Notes: generated by a model not told the origin, from the sequence alone. A DNA stretch of 64,000 nucleotides from JABDIY01 sp963803875 (GCA_963803875.1 CAWDOA010000006.1:62001-126000); one strand, 5' to 3'; positions 52,630 to 61,563 are shown, counted from the stretch's first letter. A program made the numbers and translations.

Positions 52630-53202
52630 TCAGAACAGGCCGTCCACTTCACGCTGCGCAAGGCGGAGTCGAACGAAACTGCGGGTCCCGGGCGGCGTCT
52701 CGGTGATGTTGGTGACGTCGGCCCCAACACCGGCCCAGAACATGTCGTCGTCGGCGGCCGGCAATCCATCGGTGACTGCCATGGGAGGTCCGTCGAGACC
52801 ATCAACCGCTGTCGACAAGGCCACGACGATGGTGAAGGGGCGCTGTGAGAACTTGCACGCTCGCTCTTCGGAGGCCGGCTGCTCCCGACCTGTCTGTGTC
52901 AGGCCGTAGAACTCGACGAGCTCGCTGGCATCCAGCGGGGATGCGTAGATGTACGAGAGGGTGCGGAACCGCATGCCGGACGATTCCTCCACGTCGAGTA
53001 CGAACGTCCTGATCAGCGTCGATCCCGGTGGAACCTCGCATGTGTCGAGCACCAAGGTGTTATACGAGTCGATCGTTCCTGTGTCCGATCCGAACAGGTC
53101 TTCACCGGCCAGAAAGAGGACGGATCCAGCCACAATCACGACAACCACAGTCGCCGCGATCAAGATCCCCAGCGCCTTCTCAAACCGGCGGCGGTCCTCC
53201 AA
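52630..53202 (-). CDS. Membrane-anchored hypothetical protein
   Basis: 190 residues from a TTG at 53202; an ATG at 53230 in another frame (MTTNPPIPPL...) is a more natural start if one base near 53205 is extra. A single helix, LGILIAATVVVVIVAGSVLF, is followed by an extracytoplasmic domain. It has two cysteines (LDTCEVPPGSTL and SEERACKFSQ) and YIYASPLDASELVEFYGLTQ. No family is recognised. The domain resembles small exported proteins of actinobacteria. Confidence 0.65.
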   Translation of the reverse strand: MEDRRRFEKALGILIAATVVVVIVAGSVLFLAGEDLFGSDTGTIDSYNTLVLDTCEVPPGSTLIRTFVLDVEESSGMRFRTLSYIYASPLDASELVEFYGLTQTGREQPASEERACKFSQRPFTIVVALSTAVDGLDGPPMAVTDGLPAADDDMFWAGVGADVTNITETPPGTRSFVRLRLAQREVDGLF

Positions 53203-53285
53203 GCGGTGGAATCGGGGGATTGGTGGTCATGGCCTCATCCTGAGTTCGGTGCGTTCCAAAGGACTGAGGCCGTGCGCTTTCCCAC

Positions 53286-53960
53286 TCATGGTCTGGTGTA
53301 GGGGTAGTTGGCGATGAACTCTGCTCCACCGGTCACGTAGAACACGACCCCGGAACGAGATAGTTGTGCCCGGTTCGGGTTCAGGCCGAAGTCGTTGCGG
53401 CCCCGGAGCAGGTCGAGCCAGTAGTTGAAGCCTGCTTGGTCGTAGGTTCGGTTGAGCATGTTCTCATACACCCGACGCAGGTACTCCTGATCGATGACGC
53501 CCGAGTAGTTGTTGGCGAACTCGCGGCCGCCGGCCATGTAGCCGGCGATGTCGAGCAGGTCGTGTCCATCACGTCGAACGCCGAGCCAGTACTTGGCTCC
53601 GTTGAGATCTGGCTGGCGATCGAAATAGGCGTGGTAGAGGCGCAGCACCGGGGCGTCGGCGTCATTGGAGTAGTTCGATGCATGAACCAACGAGAGCAGA
53701 TTCGGGGCGAACTGGAAGTCTGGCACCAGGACAAGAACATCCGGAGGCGTGGGTTCGGGCCGGGGGGTCGGCGGTGGCTCCGGGGTCGGTTCCGGGTCTG
53801 ACGTGGGGTCGAGCCCGAGAGTGTGGGGCACGTAGAAGATCTCGCTGTGATGTTTGGGTGCCACTCCGAATCGCCAGTCCTGAGCGGCGGCCGGAGCAAC
53901 GCCAGAGACCGACAGACCCACCAGCACCACGAGTGCTGCGATTGCTCTCTGCAATCTCAC
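53286..53960 (-). CDS. Secreted DUF4214 protein
   Basis: 224 residues. The signal peptide is IAALVVLVGLSVSGVAPAAA. A Pro/Glu/Thr-rich linker (PEPTPEPPPTPRPEPTPPD) follows. The C-terminal DUF4214 domain has VLRLYHAYFDRQPDLNGAKY, REFANNYSGVIDQEYLRRVY and FNYWLDLLRGRNDFGLNPNR. It likely works at the cell surface as a calcium- or glycan-linked module, as in S-layer-associated proteins (from family context). It is intact, unlike the fragment at 42.2 kb. Confidence 0.87.
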   Translation of the reverse strand: MRLQRAIAALVVLVGLSVSGVAPAAAQDWRFGVAPKHHSEIFYVPHTLGLDPTSDPEPTPEPPPTPRPEPTPPDVLVLVPDFQFAPNLLSLVHASNYSNDADAPVLRLYHAYFDRQPDLNGAKYWLGVRRDGHDLLDIAGYMAGGREFANNYSGVIDQEYLRRVYENMLNRTYDQAGFNYWLDLLRGRNDFGLNPNRAQLSRSGVVFYVTGGAEFIANYPYTRP

Positions 53961-54193
53961 GGTTTGCCTCCCGGTTCTCGAGGCCGGACCCTCACGCTTT
54001 CGCCAACCAGACCTGACGACCGGACGAACACTCGTAGCCGCCGAACGAAAGTTTGTTCACTCGCCCGGCCGTCAGGAATCGCTGCGATGCGATGGTGCTG
54101 ACCTTACACTCCCAATCGGAATCGGCCCAGGGGACAAAGGCCCTGAACAGGGCACTCGTCGACGTGGTCTGCGTTTGGGTGGTGAGTCCACTA

Positions 54194-54430
54194 TCAGTCT
54201 TCGGGAAGCGCGGCGAACTCCTTCTTCACGTTTCGGTACCACTTCATTCCCGACACCGGACGTTTCCATCTGCCCTTCATGTCTCGCAACGCGTTCTCAT
54301 GAGCCTCGTCTCCGCCAGCTACAACCTGTCGGAGGTGTTGGTCCTGGGCGTTGATCACGTCGTCAGCGCTGTCTCCACTCAGTGAAAGGTCGCAGGCTCC
54401 GCCCAGCTGCCTACACGTCATCGTTTTCAT
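54194..54430 (-). CDS. DUF1059 family protein
   Basis: 78 residues from MKTMTCRQLGGACDLSLSGD. The family pattern is MKTMxCRQLGGACD, then ADDVINAQDQHLRQVV and MKGRWKRPVSGMKWY. Two Cys near the N terminus (TCRQLGGAC) are conserved. Function is unknown. GAGAG lies upstream of the ATG at 54430. Confidence 0.85.
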   Translation of the reverse strand: MKTMTCRQLGGACDLSLSGDSADDVINAQDQHLRQVVAGGDEAHENALRDMKGRWKRPVSGMKWYRNVKKEFAALPED

Positions 54431-54685
54431 GAAACTCTCTCTGTCAGCGGTTTCGGACCGCTCGGTCTGCGTGTGATCCATCGTCGACTGGAGAGGTTCC
54501 AGATGCAAGAGACAATCTGGTGTCGTTCGCCCCCGGCACCTGATTCGTCACCTGCGTATCAACACCGCCCAGAGCGCCAGTGGTCTCGACGTCCTCGAGG
54601 AGCGGAAGTCTGAGGGCTTTGTGCCTGCCCGCGAACTGCTGCCTTGCTTCTGCGCATCCTTGCGGGTGAACGGCCGACGGATTGG

Positions 54686-55411
54686 TTACGGCTGGCGACG
54701 GGTCAGGCAGTAGGGCATGCCGGCTGGATCATTCATCACGGTCCAGTGTTGGTGGCTCTCGGCCACGGTTGCGCCGAGGGACTCGTGCCAGTGGACCACG
54801 GTTGCGACGTCGTCGCCGCACGAGAGGTCGAGGTGGGCCCGTGCCCGGGCCGAGTCGTTTCTACCGAGCCGCTGCACCAACAATCGGATCGGGAGCGATG
54901 GTGGCTGGGCGAACGAGCAGAATTCATCGAGAACCTGAGGGTTCGGTTCCCAGCCGGTCAACACCGACCAGAAGGCCACGTCGCGGTCGAAATGCTCGGC
55001 GGGCACGTCGAGACAGATCTGATCCACGGCATGGGGGACCGGATGCTGGATCACCGGTGAGCGCTTGGACTCTCCGCTGAACCGAACTAGACAAAACCTC
55101 ACACCGCCCGGTGTTTCGAGCACCGCATGGCCGGGATGCGACACCAGCCGTGCGCCGAGATCGGTTGCCCTCCGGGCGTTCTCGTCGATGTCATCGACGA
55201 GGAGATCAAGGTGAACTCCGAGCTGATCGTTGTTGGTGCGCTGCAGTTCGAGATGCATGTCACCGTCGGCACGGACCAGGTGGACGAACTCGTCGTGGTC
55301 GGGGTGCACCGCACCGAAGTCAGATGCGCTCACGGTGCGCCAGAACTCGCTCGCCGCCTTGAACCGATCGGCGGGAATGTCGATCACGGCCTGTAGCCAG
55401 CGCACGACCAT
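54686..55411 (-). CDS. VOC family protein with two glyoxalase-like domains
   Basis: 241 residues from MVVRWLQAVIDIPADRFKAA. Two beta-alpha-beta-beta-beta units: the first includes GVHLDLLVDDIDENARRATD and TPGGVRFCLVRF. The second includes VDQICLDVPAEHFDRDVAFW, RAHLDLSCGDDVATVVHWHE and NDPAGMPYCLTRR. Family enzymes bind a metal through His/Glu of both units; the histidines of HLDL in each unit fit. It could be a glyoxalase- or dioxygenase-like enzyme; the substrate is unknown. Confidence 0.88.
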   Translation of the reverse strand: MVVRWLQAVIDIPADRFKAASEFWRTVSASDFGAVHPDHDEFVHLVRADGDMHLELQRTNNDQLGVHLDLLVDDIDENARRATDLGARLVSHPGHAVLETPGGVRFCLVRFSGESKRSPVIQHPVPHAVDQICLDVPAEHFDRDVAFWSVLTGWEPNPQVLDEFCSFAQPPSLPIRLLVQRLGRNDSARARAHLDLSCGDDVATVVHWHESLGATVAESHQHWTVMNDPAGMPYCLTRRQP

Positions 55412-55558
55412 GGGCCAAAGCGTAGACGCAAGCCCTCGCGACAGCAGCGGCGATGCGCTGCGAGCCGGTACGGCAGCCTGGGGCAATTCTCTGCCGATCG
55501 ACTGAATCGCAATGGCGATGCTCGCCGAGAGCTTTCAGGACGCAGTGGTCCACTTTGC

Positions 55559-55586
55559 ACCACTAGTGGTATCGTTGGCGCCAACG
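55559..55586. promoter_or_regulatory. Twin palindromes in front of a two-gene operon
   Basis: ACCACTAGTGGT (55559-55570) and CGTTGGCGCCAACG (55573-55586) are perfect 12- and 14-base palindromes two bases apart. The second ends one base before the ATG at 55588. This places them over the promoter or leader of the operon, where a self-regulating protein would bind. Confidence 0.65.
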
Positions 55587-55587
55587 T

Positions 55588-55746
55588 ATGAAGATCGAAC
55601 TCGAACGAGTTGAGGCTCTGGAGCTGCTGGCAATGACATTGGCCGACATCAGGAATGCCGAGGATCACAATGAGCTTTCGGCTCGCATACCGATCCTTCT
55701 CAGCGTTCGGGACAAGCTGGCGGCCGGCCTGAGGGATCAGCGATGA
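55588..55746 (+). CDS. Small acidic helical protein (52 residues)
   Basis: ATG at 55588, ending in CAGCGATGA. The sequence is MKIELERVEALELLAMTLAD, then IRNAEDHNELSARIPILLS and VRDKLAAGLRDQR. Nearly all of it should be helix, with hydrophobic heptads. No Shine-Dalgarno sequence is visible because the palindrome fills the leader; it may be a leaderless transcript. Its stop overlaps the next start (ATGA). Family unknown. Confidence 0.6.
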   Translation: MKIELERVEALELLAMTLADIRNAEDHNELSARIPILLSVRDKLAAGLRDQR

Positions 55747-55985
55747 CCTACAGTGCGGCTGCGGTGACCACTGCAGACATCCTGATTGCGAAGTTCCGTC
55801 AGGGCGACGGAGAGGTCGGCGCCGCGCTGGCCGTTGTCGGTCTCAGCGCAGAGCGGGCGGCTAAGGAGGCGGAGATTCGAGACGACATGATCCGTGTTGC
55901 CCACGACGCCGGCGCATCGATTCGCCAAATCGCAGAGGTCTCCGGACTCGGCCGCAAAGCTGTCTCCGCCATCGTCGAGCAGTAG
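55743..55985 (+). CDS. Small protein with C-terminal helix-turn-helix
   Basis: 80 residues starting MTYSAAAVTTADILIAKFRQ. The middle LSAERAAKEAEIRDDM is helical. The C terminus is MIRVAHDAGASIRQIAEVSG and LGRKAVSAIVEQ, a clear helix-turn-helix of the kind found in resolvases and small regulators. It is translationally coupled to the 52-residue gene. It is the likely binder of the palindromes at 55559-55586. Confidence 0.7.
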   Translation: MTYSAAAVTTADILIAKFRQGDGEVGAALAVVGLSAERAAKEAEIRDDMIRVAHDAGASIRQIAEVSGLGRKAVSAIVEQ

Positions 55986-56095
55986 CACGGTGGGTCTGCC
56001 CCTCGACGAGAAACGCTGACTCGCATGATCGGCGTCGGCCTACCTCGTGGGCGGATCAACTGCGCCGTTCGAGCGGGCCTCGCTAGCGTGTGGTG

Positions 56096-56830
56096 ATGGC
56101 TCAACGTGATGTGGTGGAAGAGGTCGTGGATGCGGAGACCGCCGACGGTGAGATGGCTGTGGTGGTCAAGACACCGACCGGAGACTCCAGGGCCACGGTC
56201 GCGATTTTCCAGGACGCGCCCGGGATTCGTGGCTCTCTGCACGAGTTCGCCCGACGCCTGGCAGGGGAGGGGTACCGGGTGGTGATGCCCGACCTCCATC
56301 ACCGCTTCGGGCGGATGATCGGATACGAAGCGAGCGAGGTGACCCCCGAGACCCGAGCCCAGATCTCCAAGATGCTGGGCGCGATGACCGATGACCAGAT
56401 CCAGCACGACCTCGACGCTGCGCTCGATGCAACCGGCAGCAGCTCGGAGACGGGAATGGGATGTATCGGTTTCTGCCTTGGAGCCCGGGCCGTGTACCAG
56501 TCGCTACGACGGTTGCCCGATGCGTTCGCGGCCGGGGCAATGTGGCATCCGAGCTTCCTCGCCAACGACGTGCCCGGTTCGCCCCATCTCACGGCGGCGA
56601 CGCTCGAGCAGCCGCTGTATGTGGGGATCGGCACGGCCGATCGGGTGCAGTCGATCGAGATGCACAAGCCGTTCTTCGATGCGGTGGAGCCGCTCGACAA
56701 CGTGGAGGTGCGGGTCTTCGACGGTGCCGATCACGGGTTCACCTGGCCGACCTCGCCGAACTACCACGCCGAGGCCGCCACGGTGTCGTGGGACCGCACC
56801 CTGGCACTCTTCGATCAGCACCTCGGCTGA
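56096..56830 (+). CDS. Dienelactone hydrolase family protein
   Basis: 244 residues from MAQRDVVEEVVDAETADGEM. Alpha/beta hydrolase with a cysteine nucleophile in MGCIGFCLGARAVYQSL (about residue 125), an aspartate near IGTADRV and a histidine in DGADHGFTWPTSP. RATVAIFQDAPGIRGSLHEF is the N-terminal strand-loop that forms the oxyanion hole. Family members open dienelactones in aromatic degradation or act on other esters. It has no pathway partners here. Confidence 0.9.
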   Translation: MAQRDVVEEVVDAETADGEMAVVVKTPTGDSRATVAIFQDAPGIRGSLHEFARRLAGEGYRVVMPDLHHRFGRMIGYEASEVTPETRAQISKMLGAMTDDQIQHDLDAALDATGSSSETGMGCIGFCLGARAVYQSLRRLPDAFAAGAMWHPSFLANDVPGSPHLTAATLEQPLYVGIGTADRVQSIEMHKPFFDAVEPLDNVEVRVFDGADHGFTWPTSPNYHAEAATVSWDRTLALFDQHLG

Positions 56831-56910
56831 TCGCACTAGCGGGACTGGGCGAAGCTCGAGATGTCGCGCACGGCGGCCAGGAAGACTTCGAAATGCACCC
56901 GGGCTGGCGC

Positions 56911-56959
56911 TAATCCGCAGCCTTGGGTGCCATGGAGGGCACGCTGCGGGCGGCGGAGT
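56911..56959. repeat. Hairpin repeat family B, copy 1
   Basis: TAATCCGCAGCC ... GGTGCCATGGAGGGCAC ... CTGCGGGCGGCGGA. Outer arms and an inner GTGCC/GGCAC stem can pair; this copy is the most diverged. It is downstream of the dienelactone hydrolase gene. Confidence 0.68.
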
Positions 56960-58209
56960 TCAGACGAAGTTGGGCGCAACGTTGCCATGGGCGTCGAATT
57001 CGATGTGGAACGGCTCACCGACGACATCGAGGTCGGGATGATCGTGGATCTCTTGGGCGAGAGATGTGGCGCAGACGAGTTCGTGGATGTGAAGGGTGTC
57101 GGCGATCCACACGAGGCGGGCCTCTGAGGGCGAGCGGCGGCCCACGATCGGTAACGCCGCATCGAGCATTTCGTGCATCGCTTTCGTAGTCGAGTGGAAG
57201 CAGCGCAGCCTCGGGATCCATTGCTGTCAAGGCGTTGAGGCGGGTCTTGGCGATGTCCATTTGCCTGATGATCTGGGAGCGGCAGAACGTGGCAGTCCCG
57301 ATTCCGACGGCGTTTCCCTCTGTCTCGGGAGTGAGGGCGCGGGCCGCGATGGCGGTGATGGTGATGTCGGCGTCGTGGTCGATGCCGTGCCGAACCCGCT
57401 TGCGGCCGACCACGTTGGTGTCGATCCCGGTGCCACTGATGTTCTTGCCGATCCGGTCGATCACGAGCAGGTCGATCTGGCGAAACGGCAGCCGATGCAT
57501 GTAGGCGTCTGCCTCTGCCAGCAACTCCGGCTCACCGCTGAGGAACTGGTCGGCCGCCAGTCCGGCGACTCGGACCGTCGAGCCGTCGGGCCCTTCGATG
57601 AGGCCGATCCCGCCGAGCACCGGGACCTTCTCGATCAGCGGTGGCACGACCGACTGGATGACCTGACTCCAGTCGAGGTCCCGAGCGGTCTGATGGTGGA
57701 CCTCGGCGCCCCGCTGCTTGCCGAGCCCGATCACGAGCATCTTCACCAGCCCGCTCTGGATCGAACCGCTGAAGTGGGTGTGCGGTTTCACCCTGTTGCA
57801 GAGGATCACATGGTCGGCGTCGAGTGCCGCCCTTGCGGTGACCAGTGGGACGCCCAGTTCGCTGCACACCAACCTCGACGATTTCCATGTTGGCGTCGAC
57901 AGGAACTCCCAAGGTCTGTTCGGTGATTCCCAACGTGGCCAACACGCCGGTCTGCCCGGCGGCTGTTGCGCCGCCGTGGCTTCCCATGGCGGGAACTACG
58001 AACGGTTTGGCGTCGAGTTCCAGCACCACTTCCACCATCGCCTTCGCCGCCGGCACCAGGTCGGTGATACCCCGGCTCCCCAATGCGATCGCCACGGAGT
58101 CGCCCGGCCGGATCGATCCCGCCACCCCAAGGGACTGGAGTTCAGCCCGCACCGCAGCGTGCACGTCGACCCTCGGCGGGCTCGTGCGACTTTGACGGAC
58201 TCGGAGCAT
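56960..58209 (-). pseudogene. LarA-like (DUF2088) protein, two frameshifts
   Basis: About 416 residues when joined, from the ATG at 58209 (a GTG at 58242 is possible). The N-terminal domain has RPGDSVAIALGSRGITDLVP and VVPAMGSHGGATAAGQTGVL. The middle has DADHVILCNRVKPHTHFSGS and SGLVKMLVIGLGKQRGAEVH. It then has LLVIDRIGKNISGTGIDTNV. After shifts near 57860 and 57185 it ends FHIEFDAHGNVAPNFV. The family contains nickel-pincer lactate racemases and relatives with unknown substrates. No larB, larC or larE genes are nearby. Confidence 0.8.
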
Positions 58210-58304
58210 CGGCCCCAGCTGGCTCGTTGGTGCAACCTTCACACACGCAGTCTCCCACGACCCGCTCGAGCGTGCCGGGCCAGCACGTGAGTTGCCCTCG
58301 CCGC

Positions 58305-58349
58305 AATCCGCAGCGTTGCGTGCCCTGGAGGGCACTGCGGGCTGCGGAT
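58305..58349. repeat. Hairpin repeat family B, copy 2
   Basis: AATCCGCAGC ... GTGCCCTGGAGGGCAC ... GGGCTGCGGAT. A 9-base outer stem (ATCCGCAGC/GCTGCGGAT) surrounds an inner GTGCCC/GGGCAC stem. It is between the LarA-like and AbiEi-like genes. Confidence 0.8.
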
Positions 58350-58409
58350 CTCCCCGGGAGCATCGAAGGTCGGCGGAAAAGAGCGTAAACAAACGTAACG
58401 TACTCACTC

Positions 58410-59339
58410 ATGTCGAAGGTGTCGGCGTTGATTCGGTGGTCCGCGCAGCAGCATGGTGTGTTCACCAGAGGCCAAGCCCACGACCGCGGTGTGTCGAACA
58501 AGCAGATTCGCCGTCTCACCTCGGTCGGAGAGGTAGAACAGTTCTGCGGAAACGTGTTCGTGGTTCCCGGTGTGGGTGATCCGGTGCTGAAATCGATGAT
58601 GTCGGCCACCGCTTCGATTCCCGGTAGCGCAGTGGCTGGCCGATCAGCGTGTTTCCTGCATGGGATGGGCGAACCATCGGTCAGCCGGGTTGACCTCTGG
58701 ATCCCAGAACGGGCGAGGCATCGCACGCTCGAAGGGGTGGGTCTGTTGCGCAACGCTGCGGTGGTCGCCCATCGCCACGTGGCACCGGTCAACCGCATTC
58801 GCACGCTCAGCCCGCCGTTGGCATTGATGCAAGCGGGTATCTGGCTGGACGATGAAGCCTTGGAACACTGCCTCGACGACTTCCTCCGACGATTCGACCA
58901 AGCGTGGCTTCGATCTGAGCTGGAACGATTCGGCCGCCCCGGGCGTCCAGGGATAGCAGGGCTGCGACGCGTCCTCAACGCACCGAATCGAGTGATGGGA
59001 GTGACCGATTCATGGATGGAACGTCTCCTCGCCAACCTGGCAGCCCAGCCCGGGCTACCGCCGGTTCAGGTCCAGTGCGAAGTGGTGGTTGGCGCCGTGA
59101 CGTATCGGGTCGATGTCGCTTTCCAATCGATCCGATTGGGTCTCGAAGCTCATTCCCGAACGTTCCACTTCGGTCCGAAGAAGGAGAACGCCGACAACGT
59201 GCGCGATCTGGCCTTCGCTTCCGTGGGCTGGCAGTTGCTTTATCTGACCTGGCAGCAGATCCACGATCCCGAGGCGTTCGCCAAGCAGTTCGGCGCCATC
59301 GCTCGTCGCCGAGCCAGAGACCTTGGCTTGACTTATTGA
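58410..59339 (+). CDS. AbiEi-like protein with a C-terminal nuclease-fold domain
   Basis: 309 residues. The N-terminal winged helix (LIRWSAQQHGVFTRGQAHDR and VSNKQIRRLTSVGEVEQFCG, then NVFVVPG) matches the AbiEi type IV antitoxin HTH. The middle region has AVAGRSACFLHGMGEP. The C-terminal ~100 residues resemble the DUF559/Vsr-like fold (VVVGAVTYRVDVAFQSIRLG, LEAHSRTFHFGPKKENADN), but the catalytic Asp-Glu pattern is altered (VDVAF, LEAHS). No AbiEii toxin gene is adjacent, so it stands alone. The preceding AACGTAACG is AT-rich and may be its promoter. Confidence 0.8.
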   Translation: MSKVSALIRWSAQQHGVFTRGQAHDRGVSNKQIRRLTSVGEVEQFCGNVFVVPGVGDPVLKSMMSATASIPGSAVAGRSACFLHGMGEPSVSRVDLWIPERARHRTLEGVGLLRNAAVVAHRHVAPVNRIRTLSPPLALMQAGIWLDDEALEHCLDDFLRRFDQAWLRSELERFGRPGRPGIAGLRRVLNAPNRVMGVTDSWMERLLANLAAQPGLPPVQVQCEVVVGAVTYRVDVAFQSIRLGLEAHSRTFHFGPKKENADNVRDLAFASVGWQLLYLTWQQIHDPEAFAKQFGAIARRRARDLGLTY

Positions 59340-59363
59340 GTTCGGCGCCGAGAGTGTGCTGCT

Positions 59364-59407
59364 ATCCGCAGCCTTGGGTGCCCCGGAAGGCACTGCAGGC
59401 TGCGGAT
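59364..59407. repeat. Hairpin repeat family B, copy 3
   Basis: ATCCGCAGCCTTGGGTGCCC ... GGAAGGCACTGCAGGCTGCGGAT. It is directly downstream of the AbiEi-like gene. Confidence 0.78.
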
Positions 59408-59557
59408 TGCGGATCGACGCCCCGAGCGGCGCGCCTCGCTGTCGACCTTTGCGAAACCGACGTGTGCCAGCCGATTAGGTAGTGTGCAGGGTGTGCTCGA
59501 TGTTCCTGCCCCCATCGACGCCGTCATCGGCGGTCAACTCATGCCACAGGCGGAGTC

Positions 59558-60523
59558 GTGATTCCTGACCGAGTGATCGGCGACACCGGCGTCACCGCCA
59601 CGTCTCTGGCGTTCGGAACCTCGGCCCTGGGCAGCATGCCCGATACCTACGGTTATGAGGTGGGCGAGGAGCAGGCTCGGGCAACGATTCGGGCCATCTT
59701 CAACGGCCCGGCCAAAGTGATCGACAGTTCCCGCAACTACGGATTCGGTCGCAGTGAGAGACGGGTCGGTGAGGTCATCACCGAAATGGGTGGGGTGCCG
59801 GATGGGTTGGTGGTCTCGACCAAGCTCGATCGTGATCCCGACTCGGGACGGTTCGACGCCGATCAGGCCAGGCGATCGCTCGAGGAGAGTCTCCGGGCGT
59901 TGTCGTTGGATCGGGTCGATGTGCTTTTTCTGCACGATCCCGAATACGCCACCGATCTCGACGAGGTCATGGGCTCGGGTGGCTCGATCGATGCGTTGTT
60001 CCGGATGAAGGATGACGGGCTGGCCGACGCGGTCGGTCTGGCGATGGGGCGGCTCGACCTCATGACCGAGATCGTGCCGGCCTACCCCTTCGATGTGGTC
60101 CTCAACCACAACCGGTACACACTGCTCAATCGCAGTGCCGACCAGCTGTACTCGTTCGCCCACGACAACGGTATGACGGTCTGGAATGCGGCGCCCTATG
60201 CCGGGGGTGTTCTGGCCAAGGGCACCTCGGCGGTGCCGCGGCTCACCTACTCGGCGGCCGATGACGAGGCGCTGGCACCGGCCCGCACGATCGAGCGGAT
60301 TTGTGCCGATTTCGGTGTCCCTCCCGGTGCGGCTGCACTCCAGTTCTCGATCCGCGACCCGAGGATCTCCACCACGGTGGTCGGTGTGTCCAAGCCAGAA
60401 CGGGTAGCGAGCACGATCGAGTGGGCCGAGTTCGAGATCCCCGAGGACCTGTGGTCAGCACTGTCCGAGCTGCCCTACGACACCGGCGACCCCGAGGCCA
60501 ACCGCGACTACAAACTGGGCTGA
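59558..60523 (+). CDS. Aldo/keto reductase (fucose/threo-aldose dehydrogenase-like)
   Basis: 321 residues from a GTG. VIGDTGVTATSLAFGTSALG opens the barrel. The Asp-Tyr pair is in VIDSSRNYGFGRSERRVGE, the Lys in LVVSTKLDRDPDSG and the His-like position in VLFLHDPEYATDL. The long insert and WNAAPYAGGVLAKG are typical of the L-fucose/D-threo-aldose dehydrogenase branch. A sugar or aldehyde is the likely substrate; no sugar operon surrounds it. Confidence 0.9.
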   Translation: MIPDRVIGDTGVTATSLAFGTSALGSMPDTYGYEVGEEQARATIRAIFNGPAKVIDSSRNYGFGRSERRVGEVITEMGGVPDGLVVSTKLDRDPDSGRFDADQARRSLEESLRALSLDRVDVLFLHDPEYATDLDEVMGSGGSIDALFRMKDDGLADAVGLAMGRLDLMTEIVPAYPFDVVLNHNRYTLLNRSADQLYSFAHDNGMTVWNAAPYAGGVLAKGTSAVPRLTYSAADDEALAPARTIERICADFGVPPGAAALQFSIRDPRISTTVVGVSKPERVASTIEWAEFEIPEDLWSALSELPYDTGDPEANRDYKLG

Positions 60524-60642
60524 GCATTCTGAAATACGAGTTCACCGGTCCACGGGTCGGGTCTGCCGCACCTCGTCCACTCGTCGGTAGCGAGCAGCTC
60601 ATTCCCGGGGCGCTTGCACCCCAGTGGCGATGCACCGCGCCG

Positions 60643-60674
60643 GAGCCCAACGGGACCGAAGTCCCATTGGGCTC
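60643..60674. terminator. Strong hairpin with CGAA loop
   Basis: GAGCCCAACGGGAC and GTCCCATTGGGCTC pair over 14 bases (one G-T) around a CGAA tetraloop. It lies 120 bases after the aldo/keto reductase and 80 bases after the 3' end of the converging repeat protein gene. It probably ends both transcripts. Confidence 0.62.
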
Positions 60675-60752
60675 TGTGAGCACCGTGTCGCTAGCGGGGA
60701 CCAGCGACAGGGTGGGCGTATGGGGGTTCAACCAACAATCGGCGACCCTTGT

Positions 60753-61150
60753 CTACCTTGCGGCCAGTGCTTCGTCGATGGACTGTTGCACGAGTTCGTA
60801 GGCGCTTAGTTGCCTAACGCTCGATGCTTGCCTTTCGGCCAGTGCTTGGTCGATGGACTGTTGCACGAGTAGGTAGGCCGGGGTCTGCTCAACGGCCGCT
60901 GCTTGCCTTTCGGCCAGTGCTTGGTCGATGGACTGTTGCACGAGTAGGTAGGCGGGGGTCTGCTCAGCGGCTGCTGCTTGCCTTTCGGCCAGTGCTGCGT
61001 CGATGTAGTCCTGCACGATTACGTAGGCCGGCCTTGCGGCTGCTGCTTGCCTTTCGGCCAGTGCTTCTTCAATGGCCCGTTCCACCTGTACGTAGGCGGG
61101 GGCGGGCTCCATTTCAGCCAGCGCTTCGTCGATGGACTGTTGGATCAGTT
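60753..61150. repeat. 75-base tandem repeat within the membrane protein gene
   Basis: About five and a half units of 75 bases; two neighbouring units (60847 and 60922) are almost identical (TTGGTCGATGGACTGTTGCA). The unit equals 25 codons, so copy-number change keeps the frame. Confidence 0.85.
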
Positions 61151-61403
61151 GAGAAGACCGTGTCCGAATGGTGAACTCGGTCTCGCTGTCACGACTCACG
61201 AAGGTTCCAACGAGGGCTCCGACCATGGCGATCACGATCAGGGCGGCAACCCAGGGCATCCACCGCACGCCGGTCGCGGTCCGGCGGTCGATCGATGACG
61301 GGAATTTCAGGCTGCTGGCGTCGTCAGGGACGACGACATCTTCGGGAAGCTCGGGGAGTTCTCTATAGGTTGTGCCTGTCTGGCGGTCCTGTAGCTTTGT
61401 CAT
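60753..61403 (-). CDS. Membrane-anchored protein with alanine-rich 25-residue tandem repeats
   Basis: 216 residues from the ATG at 61403 (GGAAGTG upstream). Residues ~1-45 are cytoplasmic (YRELPELPEDVVVPDD). One helix, WVAALIVIAMVGALVGTFVS, is near 50-70. The rest consists of about six repeats of the pattern AY-x-x-V-Q-x-x-I-D-x-A-L-A-E-R-Q-A-A-A. The best copies are AYLLVQQSIDQALAERQAAA; period 25 residues. The repeats should form a long helical or coiled-coil rod outside the membrane. Function is unknown. It diverges from a SARP-type regulator gene. Confidence 0.82.
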   Translation of the reverse strand: MTKLQDRQTGTTYRELPELPEDVVVPDDASSLKFPSSIDRRTATGVRWMPWVAALIVIAMVGALVGTFVSRDSETEFTIRTRSSQLIQQSIDEALAEMEPAPAYVQVERAIEEALAERQAAAARPAYVIVQDYIDAALAERQAAAAEQTPAYLLVQQSIDQALAERQAAAVEQTPAYLLVQQSIDQALAERQASSVRQLSAYELVQQSIDEALAAR

Positions 61404-61563
61404 CTTTTCACTTCCTTTCTTGTTCACGCTTTCTTGTTCACAACCAGTATCCGCTCCCGCGCCATCACGGCGCCGCGAGCTTGTTGCTCTTCCAGCTGAG
61501 GGACTTCTGTCACTGGCGCTGAACCGACGCTGGGTAGAAAGTTGTGGTGGAGGTGACGCCAGC

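Noticed and set aside
60824..61174. Open frame on the plus strand opposite the tandem-repeat membrane protein
   Set aside because: Its repeats are only the complement of the real 75-base repeat; it has no start signal and no family match.
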